Source: Phyllobacterium sp. 628
GTDB taxonomy: Bacteria; Pseudomonadota; Alphaproteobacteria; Rhizobiales; Rhizobiaceae
Assembly (NCBI RefSeq): GCF_014189505.1
Contig: NZ_CP050301.1
Span: 751,501-815,500, forward strand
DNA: 64,000 bases
Reading direction: 5' to 3'
In this document: in pieces, positions 17,909 to 27,355 of the stretch
How the letters are laid out: each line of letters opens with the position of its first letter
Numbering within the stretch: position 1 is the stretch's first letter
Position numbers and translations under genes: made by a program
The notes under the pieces: generated by a model
Seen by the model: only the letters and a program-made list of their open reading frames with translations
The model's database searches: none
Told to the model about the DNA's origin: nothing

Positions 17909-18661
17909 TTAGTAGGTGGCGCGGCCACCGGAAATATCGAATACGGCGCCCGTGGTGAACGAGCATTCCTCGCTGGCAATCCAGCTGATCAGCGCTGCCA
18001 GCTCGTCGACCGTACCGAAGCGCTGCATGGGAATTTTCGACAGCATATAGTCGATAAACTCCGGCTTCAGTTGTTGCAGGATCGGTGTATCGACTGTGGC
18101 GGGCGTAATGGCGTTGACGGTGATCCCGTCCTGCGCCAGTTCCTTGCCCAGTGATTTCGTCAGGCCGATGACCGCCGCCTTCGATGCACTGTAGGCGGAG
18201 GCATTCGGATTGCCTTCCTTGCCGGCAATGGAGGCCACATTGACGATACGGCCATAGCCGTTCTTCTGCATGAACGGCACGACGAAGCGGTTGCAGTAGA
18301 ATACGCCGTTGATGTTGATGTCGAAGACCCGTTTCCACTGGTCGATCGGATAGTCGGTTACCTTGGCATTCGGCCCGGCAATCCCGGCCGAGCAAATAAG
18401 GATGTCGATTTTGCCAAAGCTGGCGGCGGTATCCTGCGCCGCCTTTTCCACCTGCGCCGGATCGGAAACATCGAGCGCCAGTCCATGCGTGGCATTGCCA
18501 AGCTTGTTTCTTGCCTCTTCGATCCGGGCTGCATCGACATCCCAGAGGCTGACCGTGCCACCTTCCGACACGATCCGCTCTGCTGCTCTGTAGCCTATTC
18601 CGGATGCACCGCCGGTGATGACCGCGTGCCGTCCTTCATAGCGCCTGATGGTGTTCGCCAT
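17909..18661 (-). CDS. SDR dehydrogenase (probable 2-keto-3-deoxy-aldonate 4-dehydrogenase)
   Basis: A 250-residue classical short-chain dehydrogenase. The cofactor loop is TGGASGIGYRAAE (about 16-28), followed by NVASIAG and the YSASK catalytic pair near residue 158; the C-terminus ends in FDISGGRATY. D40 in LWDVDAAR favours NAD+. GGGAGGAACC stands directly before ATG 18661. Between the dehydratase and the FAH hydrolase, it would oxidise C4 of a 2-keto-3-deoxy acid, by analogy with L-fuconate and pentonate route enzymes. Other SDR activities remain possible. Confidence 0.8.
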   Translation of the reverse strand: MANTIRRYEGRHAVITGGASGIGYRAAERIVSEGGTVSLWDVDAARIEEARNKLGNATHGLALDVSDPAQVEKAAQDTAASFGKIDILICSAGIAGPNAKVTDYPIDQWKRVFDININGVFYCNRFVVPFMQKNGYGRIVNVASIAGKEGNPNASAYSASKAAVIGLTKSLGKELAQDGITVNAITPATVDTPILQQLKPEFIDYMLSKIPMQRFGTVDELAALISWIASEECSFTTGAVFDISGGRATY

Positions 18662-18705
18662 GGTTCCTCCCGGGCGTTGGTCCTGACCTTAGAACAAAAC
18701 TTGCT

Positions 18706-20508
18706 CTAATGGTTGTCGCGGGGCAATCCCTTGGTCTGGGCGATGCGCTGGTAGTTCACGGCGGGCTTCAGCACCATGCCTTGCGCCAGCTGATCCACCA
18801 TGCCGCGCTGGATTTCCTGCCAGGGTGTCTGGCTGGCCGGATATTTGTAGCCGCCCGCTGCCAGCAGGTCTTCCCGGCGCTTCTGCAACTCCTCGTCATC
18901 GATCAGAATATTGGCTGTGCCCTTCTTGAGATCGATACGCAGATGATCGCCGGAGCGCACCAGTGCCAGACCGCCATTGATCGCCGCTTCCGGCGAGGCA
19001 TTGAGGATTGATGGCGAGCCTGACGTGCCGGACTGACGCCCGTCGCCAAGGCAAGGCAGCGCATGGATACCCTGCTTGAGCAAGTAGGCTGGCGGCTGCA
19101 TGTTGACCACTTCCGCTGCGCCGGGATAGCCGATCGGGCCAGTGCCGCGCATGATCAGGATGCTGTTGGAGTCGAGACCGAGCGCCGGGTCGTCGATACG
19201 CGTATGGTAATCTTCCGGACCATCGAACACTTCGGCAATGCCTTCAAACGCTTCCGGATCGTTCGGATCGGAAAGATAGCGCTGACGGAACTCGTCCGAG
19301 ATCACGCTGGTCTTCATGATGGCGCTGTCGAAGAGATTGCCTCTCAGATTGATGAAACCGGCCTTCTTCTTCAGCGGTGTCTCGTAGGGGCGGATCACAT
19401 CAGTGTTGAGGTTTTCAACGTTCTCGCAATTGGTCCCGATGCTCTTGCCGTTGACTGTGAGCGCTGCCGGGTGCGGCAGGCGCTTGGCCTTCATCAGTTC
19501 CGCCACAACCGCAGGCACGCCTCCGGCGCGATGATAGTCTTCGCCGAGATATTCGCCCGCTGGCTGCAAATTGACCAGCAGCGGCACGTCGTGGCCGATT
19601 GTCTGCCAGTCATCATTGTCCAGCGGAATATCAAGGTGCCGTGCAATAGCATTCAGATGGATCGGCGCATTGGTCGAGCCGCCAATCGCCGAGTTGATGA
19701 CGATAGCATTCTCGAAGGCTTCACGCGTCATGATGTCGGAAGGCTTCAGGTCTTCGCGCACCATGTCGACGATGCGCTTGCCGGTGTCATAGGAGATCTG
19801 GCCGCGCTCACGGTAAGGCGCAGGGATGGCCGCACCGCCTGGCAGTTCCATGCCGAGGGCTTCCGCCAGCGAGTTCATGGTTGTTGCCGTGCCCATCGTG
19901 TTGCAATAGCCGACCGAAGGCGCCGACGAAGCAACGATATCCATGAACTCGTCATAGTTGATCTCGCCGGAGGTCAGCTTCTCGCGTGATTTCCACACGA
20001 TTGTGCCGGAGCCGGTGCGTTCGCCGCGATGCCAGCCGTTGAGCATCGGCCCGACGGAGAGCGCGATGGCCGGAATATTGACCGTTGCCGCACCCATCAG
20101 CATGGCCGGTGTGGTCTTGTCGCAGCCAATGGTCAGCACCACGCCGTCGAGCGGATAGCCGAACAGCACTTCAACCAGACCGAGATAGGCAAGATTGCGG
20201 TCAAGAGCGGCACCCGGGCGTTTGCCGGTTTCCTGAATTGGGTGCACCGGGAATTCGAAGGGAATGCCGCCAGCCGCAATGATGCCGTCACGGACGCGCT
20301 TGGCCAGCTCGATGTGATGGCGGTTGCACGGCGACAGGTCCGAACCGGTCTGGGCTATGCCGATGATTGGCTTGCCGGACTGCAATTCCTCGCGTGTCAG
20401 GCCGTAGTTGAGGTAGCGCTCGAGATAGAGCGCTGTCATCCCCGGATTGTCAGGATTGTCAAACCATTCCTGTGAACGAAGCTTCTTCGGGGTCTTGTGG
20501 GTCGTCAT
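18706..20508 (-). CDS. IlvD/Edd-family aldonate dehydratase (L-arabinonate / D-xylonate type)
   Basis: A 600-residue sugar-acid dehydratase that removes water from an aldonate to give the 2-keto-3-deoxy acid. Three cluster cysteines are visible, C61 ([10 protein letters not shown]), C129 ([11 protein letters not shown]) and C202 ([13 protein letters not shown]), the [2Fe-2S] pattern of pentonate dehydratases; the ilvD in this window lacks the first. Start [15 protein letters not shown] at 20508 has AGGAG upstream; the longer reading adds 17 atypical residues. It lies 44 bp upstream of the SDR and 34 bp behind the permease gene, so it belongs to the transporter operon. Pentonates are the most likely substrates, not proven. 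Confidence 0.9.
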   Translation of the reverse strand: MTTHKTPKKLRSQEWFDNPDNPGMTALYLERYLNYGLTREELQSGKPIIGIAQTGSDLSPCNRHHIELAKRVRDGIIAAGGIPFEFPVHPIQETGKRPGAALDRNLAYLGLVEVLFGYPLDGVVLTIGCDKTTPAMLMGAATVNIPAIALSVGPMLNGWHRGERTGSGTIVWKSREKLTSGEINYDEFMDIVASSAPSVGYCNTMGTATTMNSLAEALGMELPGGAAIPAPYRERGQISYDTGKRIVDMVREDLKPSDIMTREAFENAIVINSAIGGSTNAPIHLNAIARHLDIPLDNDDWQTIGHDVPLLVNLQPAGEYLGEDYHRAGGVPAVVAELMKAKRLPHPAALTVNGKSIGTNCENVENLNTDVIRPYETPLKKKAGFINLRGNLFDSAIMKTSVISDEFRQRYLSDPNDPEAFEGIAEVFDGPEDYHTRIDDPALGLDSNSILIMRGTGPIGYPGAAEVVNMQPPAYLLKQGIHALPCLGDGRQSGTSGSPSILNASPEAAINGGLALVRSGDHLRIDLKKGTANILIDDEELQKRREDLLAAGGYKYPASQTPWQEIQRGMVDQLAQGMVLKPAVNYQRIAQTKGLPRDNH

Positions 20509-20542
20509 CAAAATAAACTCCTGAGAGGGGCTCTGCCCCAAG

Positions 20543-21442
20543 CTACTCTTTGACCGCACCGGTCATTGAGGACACGTAATAATCGACAAAGAATGAGTAG
20601 AGGATCACAACCGGCAGCGAGCCGAACAAGGCTCCGGCCATCAGCGATCCCCACTCGAAAACATCCCCTCGCACCAGCTCCGTCAGGACACCGACCGGGA
20701 CAGTCTTGTTCTCCGAGGATTGGATGAAGGTCAGGGCATAGATGAACTCATTCCACGACAAAGTGAAGGCAAAAATGCCCGCGGAGATCAGTCCCGGCAC
20801 TGCCAGCGGCAATATGACCCTGATAAGGATTTGCCAGCGCGATGCGCCGTCCACCAGCGCGCTTTCTTCCAGCTCGAACGGGATGGAACGAAAGTAGCCC
20901 ATCAGCAGCCAGGTGCAGAACGGAATGAGGAACGTCGGATAGGTGAAGATCAGCGCCAGCTTGCTGTCATAGATGCCGAATTTGAACACGATAACCGCCA
21001 GCGGAATGAACAGGATAGACGGTGGCACCAGATAGGCAAGGAAGATCAGCAGCCCGGTTGTCCGCGATCCCTTGAAGCGGATACGCTCGATGGAATAGGC
21101 GGCAAACACCGATGCCGCCAACGACAGCACAGTGGCGCAGACCGAGACAACAAGCGTGTTCCACAGCCAGCCGGGATAGGAGGTCTCGAACAACAAATAT
21201 TTGATGTGGTCGAGCGTCGGACCCACCACCCAGAACGGGCTGTAATTGTTGTAGTCAGTCAGCTGTGAATTTGGTTTCACCGCCGTGATGGCCATCCAGT
21301 AGAATGGAAACAGCAGCACGATGATGAAAACCGCCAGCGGCAGGTAGATCACGACAATGCGGCGCGGCAGCCGGTTGAGATAGCTCATGCCTTGCGCGTC
21401 GTCGGTGAGGGTCTGCGGATTGGTCTGTTCGATAATGCTCAT
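20543..21442 (-). CDS. ABC sugar importer permease 2 (MalG-like)
   Basis: A 299-residue inner-membrane protein with six predicted helices after a soluble N-terminus of about 30 residues. The coupling-loop EAA motif [27 protein letters not shown] lies near residue 200, split here as the conserved ESALVDGAS and ILPLAVPG. It pairs with the MalF-like gene 16 bp upstream. GGGGGAG precedes ATG 21442. The set serves the binding protein and ATPase of the same operon for uptake of a sugar or sugar acid. Confidence 0.92.
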   Translation of the reverse strand: MSIIEQTNPQTLTDDAQGMSYLNRLPRRIVVIYLPLAVFIIVLLFPFYWMAITAVKPNSQLTDYNNYSPFWVVGPTLDHIKYLLFETSYPGWLWNTLVVSVCATVLSLAASVFAAYSIERIRFKGSRTTGLLIFLAYLVPPSILFIPLAVIVFKFGIYDSKLALIFTYPTFLIPFCTWLLMGYFRSIPFELEESALVDGASRWQILIRVILPLAVPGLISAGIFAFTLSWNEFIYALTFIQSSENKTVPVGVLTELVRGDVFEWGSLMAGALFGSLPVVILYSFFVDYYVSSMTGAVKE

Positions 21443-21457
21443 GGTCAGTCTCCCCCT

Positions 21458-22384
21458 TTAATCCTGTCCGCCCTGTTGCCATTTCCGGCGCTGCAAGCCG
21501 AAGAACGAGAACAGGATTGAAGCCAGGAGGAATGGGATCATGGCCACGGCAATCGCCGCGCCTTCGCCCAGTTGTCCGCCGGGAATACCGCGCTGGAATG
21601 ACAGTGTCGCCATCAGATGGGTGGCGTTGACGGGCCCGCCCTTGGTCAGCACATAGATCAGCTGGAAATCGGTGAAGGTGAACAGCACCGAGAAGGTCAT
21701 CACCACGGCGATGATTGGCGTGAGCATCGGCAGGGTGATGAAACGAAAACGCTGCAGGCCGGTGGCGCCATCAAGCGATGCGGCCTCGTGCAGCGATTGC
21801 GGAATGGTCTGTAGGCCCGCAAGCAATGAAATGGCAACGAAAGGAATGCCGCGCCAGACATTGGCGGCAATCACCGAGAAGCGTGCATTGTTGGGATCGC
21901 CGAGGAAATTGATCGGCGTGTCGATGATACCGAGCTTGATCAGTGACCATGACAGGATCGAAAACTGCGCGTCATAGATCCACCAGAAGGCCAGAGCCGA
22001 CAGAACGGTCGGAACCACCCAGGGCAACAGGATAATGGCGCGGAAAAAGGATTTGAACGGCAGGTTTTCGTTGAGGATCAATGCCAGCCAAAGGCCGAGC
22101 CCGAATTTCAGAACCGAGGCAATGAACGTGTAGAAAACCGTGTTGTAGACCGTCATCCAGAAAACGGAATCGCTTGCGAGAGCCTTGTAATTGTCAAGAC
22201 CGATGAAGACACCGTCACGGCCGATCTTGGCGTCGGTAAAGCCCAGCCAGACACCAAGCCCGAGCGGATAGGTGAGGAAGCACAGCAGGAAGACCGCAGC
22301 CGGCAACAGAAACAGAAAACCCATGAACGTGTTGTTCCGGGTCAGCGCGCCGAGGGCTGAAGGTGGATTGGTTGTTGCGGTCAT
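21458..22384 (-). CDS. ABC sugar importer permease 1 (MalF-like)
   Basis: A 308-residue permease with six helices and the EAA loop HEAASLDGATGLQRFRFITLP near residue 215. Start ATG 22384 (MTATTNPPSALG) is preferred over the longer reading, which would begin inside the palindromic element upstream. A 251-bp gap containing a large inverted repeat separates it from the binding-protein gene, which probably lowers permease expression relative to the binding protein. Confidence 0.92.
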   Translation of the reverse strand: MTATTNPPSALGALTRNNTFMGFLFLLPAAVFLLCFLTYPLGLGVWLGFTDAKIGRDGVFIGLDNYKALASDSVFWMTVYNTVFYTFIASVLKFGLGLWLALILNENLPFKSFFRAIILLPWVVPTVLSALAFWWIYDAQFSILSWSLIKLGIIDTPINFLGDPNNARFSVIAANVWRGIPFVAISLLAGLQTIPQSLHEAASLDGATGLQRFRFITLPMLTPIIAVVMTFSVLFTFTDFQLIYVLTKGGPVNATHLMATLSFQRGIPGGQLGEGAAIAVAMIPFLLASILFSFFGLQRRKWQQGGQD

Positions 22385-22390
22385 AGCGAA

Positions 22391-22571
22391 CACCCCCCTC
22401 TGTCCTGTCGCTTTCCGGGTCTCGCCCGTCCTTCGGACCCCCCGCAAGGGGGGAGATCAGCCTTCATGCCGGTCTTAATCAGTTCTGAGATGCTGCAAAG
22501 CAAGTACGAGCGTTCATGTCGATGTGATCTCCCCCCTTGCGGGGGAGATGTCCGGCAGGACGGAGGGGGTG
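22391..22571. repeat. Large nested inverted repeat (RIME-like) between binding protein and permease genes
   Basis: Inner arms at 22441-22459 and 22525-22543 are a perfect 19-bp inverted repeat (core CCCGCAAGGGGGGAGATCA). Outer arms at 22391-22407 and 22556-22571 (CCCCCTC.GTCCTG) match with one change and one indel. The CGTCCTGCCGGACATCTCCCCC type sequence is, from memory, like the intergenic mosaic elements of Rhizobium. As RNA it would fold into a long structure 3' of the binding-protein gene. Confidence 0.85.
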
Positions 22572-22635
22572 TACAATACCTCCCCCTTTGCGCCATTCCA
22601 TATTCAATCTGCTTCCCATCCTGCCGGTCTCCGCT

Positions 22636-23949
22636 CTAAACGTTGTAGTAGCGGTTGGCGCGTTTCTCGGCCTGGGCGATGGCGTCTTCCGGCGTCATCT
22701 GGCCGGTCACTGCCGTGGCATACATATCGACCAGCACATAATCAGCCATCACACCTGCCGATGCTGCACCGAGAGGTCCGGCATAGCCATTCGGCCGCAG
22801 ACTGGCCGACGCCTTGGAATAGGCTTCGTGGATCGGGTTGGATTTCCACACCGGGTTCGCGGCATATTCCTTCAGCGGCTGGCAGCAATAGGCGCTGGCA
22901 CCTTCGATCCACGCATTCATGTTTTCGCTCTGGTACATGAACTGCAGATAGGCCTTGGCAGCTTCCGGATATTTCGTGTGCTTGAAGATCGACAGGGTCG
23001 AGGTCTGGTGCAGTTCCACCGACTGACCCACAGGGCCGATCGGCAGGTTGGTTGAGCGCATATCATCGGCAATGGCAGCCATGGATGCGTCCTTCTTGGC
23101 CGCGTAATAGACCGATACCCCGTTGGCCGTCAGCGACACCTGACCGGCGAGGAAAGCACGATTATTGTTGACGTCCTGCCAGCTTTCGGTGCCGGGGATA
23201 AAGGTCTTGTAGAGCTCCTGCGCATATTTGACCGAAGCAAGCGTTTCCGGGCTGTTGATGACAACCTTGCCGCTTTCATCGACCATCTTGCCGCCATGGC
23301 TCCACAGCAGCCAGTGCGCATAATTGTTGCCGTCGCCAACGGCCTTGCCGTGCGGGAAGCCCGCAGGCGTGCCCTTGGCATGCAGTGCCTTGCACAATTC
23401 CAGAAAGCCTGCCGTGTCCTTGGGGAATTCCTGGAAGCCCGCAGCCTTCATGTGGCTGTCGCGATAGACGATCGCATTGCCGATGGCACAAAGGGGAAGG
23501 GCGATGAACTTGCCGTCGCGCTTGGCATAGCCTTCAAGGCCCGGATACCAGCCGCCATGCGCGCCGCCGAGATAGGTGCCAAGCTCTGTCACGTCGACCA
23601 GTTTGTCAGGATATTGCTGCGGGTCGTCAAACCAGCTCATCACCATATCAGGTCCGGAGCCGACATTCGCCGCTACCGCTGCTTTCGGGCGCACGTCTTC
23701 CCAGCTTTCCTTGTCAACACGCACCTCGACGCCGGTCGCGTCGGTGAACTTCTTGGTATTGGCGAGCCACGCAGCTTCTTCGGCGGGCACGAACGGCACC
23801 CAGCGCAGCAGGCGCAGCTTCGCACCGGCTTCCGGTTTGTAAGAAGGCGCAGCCTGCGCAAAGGCAGGTGTCAGGCCGAACCGGTTCAAACCGGCAGCGG
23901 CCACGAGCCCGGCGGATGCGCCGAGAAGATGTCGTCTGTTGATGGTCAT
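22636..23949 (-). CDS. ABC sugar importer substrate-binding protein, Tat-type signal
   Basis: A 437-residue periplasmic binding protein. The N-terminus MTINRRHLLGASAGLVAAAG carries a twin-arginine-like RR motif before a hydrophobic core and an AFA|QA cleavage region. The mature part (LRLLRWVPFVPAEEAAW, FIALPLCAIGNAIVYR) is a family 1 extracellular solute-binding fold. ATG 23949 has AGGAGGAG upstream; the longest reading adds 40 residues without a ribosome site. It lies 123 bp behind the ATPase. The ligand is unknown; an aldonate or sugar linked to the dehydratase operon is likely. Confidence 0.92.
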   Translation of the reverse strand: MTINRRHLLGASAGLVAAAGLNRFGLTPAFAQAAPSYKPEAGAKLRLLRWVPFVPAEEAAWLANTKKFTDATGVEVRVDKESWEDVRPKAAVAANVGSGPDMVMSWFDDPQQYPDKLVDVTELGTYLGGAHGGWYPGLEGYAKRDGKFIALPLCAIGNAIVYRDSHMKAAGFQEFPKDTAGFLELCKALHAKGTPAGFPHGKAVGDGNNYAHWLLWSHGGKMVDESGKVVINSPETLASVKYAQELYKTFIPGTESWQDVNNNRAFLAGQVSLTANGVSVYYAAKKDASMAAIADDMRSTNLPIGPVGQSVELHQTSTLSIFKHTKYPEAAKAYLQFMYQSENMNAWIEGASAYCCQPLKEYAANPVWKSNPIHEAYSKASASLRPNGYAGPLGAASAGVMADYVLVDMYATAVTGQMTPEDAIAQAEKRANRYYNV

Positions 23950-24072
23950 AAATGCTCCTCCTGAGGTTTCTGGAAGCCTGTCCAAAACGTCTCCCGCTTT
24001 CGGATCAGGCTTTTTCGGGGGCTTTGTATCTGGCACACACTCCCCGAATGGCTTGTGCCGCTTATGCAACTG

Positions 24073-25137
24073 CTAAACCAGACGCTTGCCGGTCTCCGCG
24101 TCGAACAGATAGGTCGCCTCCGCGTGGATGGAGAGACCGACCGTCTCGCCCGGCCGGGCACTGATGCGCTGGTGGAACACGCCGGTAATATCATCACCGC
24201 CAATGCGCATGATCATCTGGGTTTCCGAACCCGTCGGCTCGATGACAACGACGCTGGCCGGAATGCCGCCTTCGGCAATGGTCATATGCTCGGGCCGCAA
24301 TCCATAGATCAGCGCGCGTCCCTTGGCACTTTCCGGCGCCTTGGCCACAGGCAGGACAACGCCCTTGTCCGTGACGAACTTCAGCGCATCATTCGGATCA
24401 AGCTTGCCCTTGATCATGTTCATGGCTGGCGAACCGATGAAGCTGGCAACGAACAGGTTGGCAGGCTGGTCATAAAGCTCCAGCGGTGCACCGATTTGTT
24501 CGACAATGCCATCATGCATCACCACGATCTTGTCGGCCATGGTCATGGCTTCGATCTGGTCGTGCGTGACATAGACAGTGGTCGTTTTCAGCCGCTGATG
24601 CAGCTCCTTGATTTCCGCCCGCATGGCGACACGCAGCTTGGCATCGAGATTGGATAGGGGTTCGTCGAACAGGAACACTTGCGGGTCACGCACAATCGCC
24701 CGGCCCATGGCCACACGCTGGCGCTGGCCGCCGGACAATTGCCGCGGAAAACGGTCAAGCAGATTCGCAAGGCCGAGGATTTCGGCAGCCGGTTTGACCC
24801 GCTTGTCGATCTCGGATTTCGGCGCGCCCTTCAGCTTCAGCGAAAACGCCATGTTGTCGGCAACGGTCATGTGCGGATAGAGCGCATAGTTCTGGAACAC
24901 CATGGCGATGTCGCGTTCTTTCGGAGCAAGGCCATTCACCACCTGGCCGCCGATGCGGATTTCCCCGGCGGAAATGTTCTCCAATCCTGCCAGCATGCGC
25001 AGCAGCGTGGACTTGCCGCAACCGGATGGCCCAACCAGAATCACGAACTCGCCGTCGGCGATCTCGATATCAACCCCCTTGATAACGGGATGCGTACCGA
25101 ATGATTTTCTTACATCGGCGAATTGGACAGATGCCAT
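24073..25137 (-). CDS. ABC sugar importer ATPase (MalK/UgpC type)
   Basis: A 354-residue ATPase with all motifs canonical: Walker [10 protein letters not shown]-loop [16 protein letters not shown], signature [19 protein letters not shown], Walker [13 protein letters not shown]-loop [14 protein letters not shown], then a C-terminal TOBE regulatory domain (GLRPEHM near 270). It should work as a homodimer. GGAGG lies 7 nt before ATG 25137. It is first of the transporter genes in the minus-strand operon, 58 bp behind an SDR gene. Confidence 0.95.
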   Translation of the reverse strand: MASVQFADVRKSFGTHPVIKGVDIEIADGEFVILVGPSGCGKSTLLRMLAGLENISAGEIRIGGQVVNGLAPKERDIAMVFQNYALYPHMTVADNMAFSLKLKGAPKSEIDKRVKPAAEILGLANLLDRFPRQLSGGQRQRVAMGRAIVRDPQVFLFDEPLSNLDAKLRVAMRAEIKELHQRLKTTTVYVTHDQIEAMTMADKIVVMHDGIVEQIGAPLELYDQPANLFVASFIGSPAMNMIKGKLDPNDALKFVTDKGVVLPVAKAPESAKGRALIYGLRPEHMTIAEGGIPASVVVIEPTGSETQMIMRIGGDDITGVFHQRISARPGETVGLSIHAEATYLFDAETGKRLV

Positions 25138-25195
25138 GCGTGTTCCTCCGAAAATGTGTCAAACGGCGCTTCTCCCAAAGCACCGGATCGAAATG

Positions 25196-25972
25196 TCAGC
25201 CGCGTCCGACGAGCGGCATTTTTGTCGCCATGACTGTCAGCGACAGCACATTGGCATCCAGCGGCAGGCCCGCCATGTAAATCACCGCATCGCCGATATA
25301 CTGCGCCGGAATGGTCGGTTCACTCGCTGTCTCGCCATTGGCCTGCAATACACCACCCGCCATTTTCGACGTCATCTCGGTGGTGGCATTGCCGATATCG
25401 ATCTGCCCGCAGGCAATGTCGAAAGGCCGCCCGTCCAGCGCCGTGGATTTGGTTAGGCCGGTGATCGCATGCTTGGTTGCCGTATAGGGTGCCGAGTTCG
25501 GCCGTGGCGTGGTTGCGGAAATCGAACCATTGTTGATGATGCGCCCGCCGCGCGGCGTCTGCGCTTTCATCAGCTTCAGCGCCTGCTGGGTACAGAGAAA
25601 CGCACCGGTCAGGTTGGCGCCGATAATGGCGTTCCACTGCTCAAACGTCACCTCTTCCATCGCAACATTGGGCACGTTGATACCGGCATTGTTGATCAAA
25701 AGGTCGAGCCGTCCATATTCGGCCCTAACAGTTTCAAACAGAGCTGCGACCGATGCGGGGTCGCTGACATCGGCAGCAATCGCCTTGGTCGTGCCCTTGG
25801 TTTCACTTGCCAAGGCCCTTGCGGCGTCTTCCAGCACATCCTTGCGCCGCCCGGTGATGACAACAGTCCAGTCGACGCTGAGCAGCGCACTGGAAATCGC
25901 CTTGCCGATGCCGGTGCCGCCACCGGTCACCAGTGCGATCTTGCCTTTGCCGGATTCCTGATTGTATGCCAT
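25196..25972 (-). CDS. SDR-family oxidoreductase
   Basis: A 258-residue short-chain dehydrogenase: TGGGTGIGKAIS cofactor loop near residue 17, NNAGIN near 92, and a YTATK catalytic pair near 162. GRRKD after the second strand suggests NADP(H) use. It starts two bases after the stop of the DenD-like gene, so the two are translated together. It probably handles a keto or hydroxy intermediate of the acid-sugar route; its substrate cannot be read from the sequence. Confidence 0.85.
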   Translation of the reverse strand: MAYNQESGKGKIALVTGGGTGIGKAISSALLSVDWTVVITGRRKDVLEDAARALASETKGTTKAIAADVSDPASVAALFETVRAEYGRLDLLINNAGINVPNVAMEEVTFEQWNAIIGANLTGAFLCTQQALKLMKAQTPRGGRIINNGSISATTPRPNSAPYTATKHAITGLTKSTALDGRPFDIACGQIDIGNATTEMTSKMAGGVLQANGETASEPTIPAQYIGDAVIYMAGLPLDANVLSLTVMATKMPLVGRG

Positions 25973-25974
25973 TT

Positions 25975-26958
25975 CTAGATCTTTCCGCCCAATTCGTCTT
26001 CAATATGCGCCTTGATTATGTCATCAAAAACCGTCTCGGCCGTGAAGCCAAGTGCGGCAGCGCGTTGTGTGTCAAAATCCGTCGCCCATCCCGCTACGAT
26101 CTTCTGGATCGTCGGATCAGGCTCATGCCGGATCAGCTTGACCGCCTTGTCCCCGGCGACACGCTTCAGCGCCGCAATCTCTTCGCCGACCAGTGCCGAA
26201 AGCCCCGGCATGGACAGGTTGCGGCGTGGGCCGACTTTTTCCAGATCGAGCGTTGCTGCATGCACGAAGAAGCCGACGGCTGAACGCGGACTGGCAAACC
26301 AGTGCCGTACATTCTCGTCGACCGGCAGGATGGCTTCCTGTCCGGCCAAAGGTTCGCGCAGGATGTTGGAGAAAAAGCCGGAAGCCGCTTTGTTGGGTTT
26401 GCCCGGACGAATGCAGATGGTCGGCAGACGAATGCCGATGCCGTCAAAGAATCCGCGGCGGCTGTAATCGGATAAAAGCAGCTCCGAAATTGCCTTCTGC
26501 GTGCCGTAGCTGGTCAGCGGCGTGGTGAAGAATTCGTCGCCGATCTTGTCCGGAAATGGTGTGCCGAACACGGCGATGGATGAGGCAAAGACCACGCGCG
26601 GACGGTAAGGCGCCTTGGCGCTCTCCAGCCGGATAGCTTCGAACAGGGAACGCGTGCCGTCGAGATTGACCGTGTAGCCCTTTTCGAAATCAGCTTCTGC
26701 CTCGCCGGAAACAATTGCGGCAAGATGAAAGATCAAATCCGGACGGCTGGCGATCAGCTTTTCCGCAACGCCGGGATCGGAAAGGTCAGCGGCTTTAGAA
26801 GTGGAAACACTGGCCAGTGCCGCAGGTGCTGTAGGCTCAATGACATCGACCAAGGTCAGCTTGTCGATCCCGCCGCCGAGAATGCCTTCTTCGGCCGCGA
26901 TCCTGTCCAGCAATTTGCGGCCCACCATTCCGGCGGCACCAATGATCAATACATGCAT
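25975..26958 (-). CDS. NAD-dependent epimerase/dehydratase-family dehydrogenase, DenD-like (D-erythronate dehydrogenase type)
   Basis: A 327-residue extended SDR. GAAGMVGRKLLDRI (about 8-21) is the NAD loop, IFHLAAIVSGEAEADF matches the DenD subgroup as I remember it, and YGTQK near residue 150 is the catalytic pair. DenD oxidises C4 acids such as D-erythronate at C2 before kinase and decarboxylase steps. The start is set at ATG 26958; an in-frame TTG at 26964 is possible. It is downstream of a short ORF and two LacI operators, and opposite a class II aldolase gene that fits the same family of pathways. Confidence 0.8.
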   Translation of the reverse strand: MHVLIIGAAGMVGRKLLDRIAAEEGILGGGIDKLTLVDVIEPTAPAALASVSTSKAADLSDPGVAEKLIASRPDLIFHLAAIVSGEAEADFEKGYTVNLDGTRSLFEAIRLESAKAPYRPRVVFASSIAVFGTPFPDKIGDEFFTTPLTSYGTQKAISELLLSDYSRRGFFDGIGIRLPTICIRPGKPNKAASGFFSNILREPLAGQEAILPVDENVRHWFASPRSAVGFFVHAATLDLEKVGPRRNLSMPGLSALVGEEIAALKRVAGDKAVKLIRHEPDPTIQKIVAGWATDFDTQRAAALGFTAETVFDDIIKAHIEDELGGKI

Positions 26959-26998
26959 ATGCAATCAACCTCTTTGTCATGCGGGGAGCAAGCCCGCG

Positions 26999-27205
26999 TC
27001 AGTTCATAAAGCTGCCGTGTTCGACAAACAGAACGGCCTTGGTCTGTTCGGCATTGACCACAACGGCAGCAGCAATATCGGCACCGGCCGCCGCAAGAAA
27101 AGGCGTGTGGTCGGTTGTACCCGCCGCACTGACAAGCGCCGAACCGGCCATGGTAAGCTCCTTCGAGCCAAGGCCGATCACTGCAATGTCTGCTGCTGAA
27201 TTCAA
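26999..27205 (-). CDS. Small hypothetical protein, TTG start, first in the acid-sugar operon
   Basis: A 68-residue ORF beginning MNSAADIAVIGLGSKELTMA and ending FVEHGSFMN. No family was recognised. It is Ala/Val-rich with one charged patch and no clear membrane segment. GGGAGGA stands 7 nt before TTG 27205, codon third positions look normal for the genome, and it ends 40 bp before the DenD-like gene. These support a real gene; it could also be the surviving tail of a lost larger gene. Confidence 0.5.
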   Translation of the reverse strand: MNSAADIAVIGLGSKELTMAGSALVSAAGTTDHTPFLAAAGADIAAAVVVNAEQTKAVLFVEHGSFMN

Positions 27206-27255
27206 GAACCGATCCTCCCAGAACGTTTCATTGTGCAGGCCCTTGACGAGCCTTA

Positions 27256-27323
27256 TGATAGCGCTAACACAAAGTTATGCACACTCACTAGCGTTCATCA
27301 AGTCATTTATGGTAGCGCTATCA
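27256..27323. promoter_or_regulatory. Two LacI-type operators in the divergent promoter region
   Basis: TGATAGCGCTAACA (27256-27269) and TGGTAGCGCTATCA (27310-27323) are near-palindromes centred on AGCGCT. Their centres are 54 bp apart, about five helical turns, which suits looping or joint binding. They lie between the minus-strand operon (first start 27205) and lacI (27356). The LacI protein encoded at 27356 is the natural ligand. Confidence 0.8.
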
Positions 27324-27355
27324 TTAATTCTGCTCATTCCCGCCGGGATCATGAC

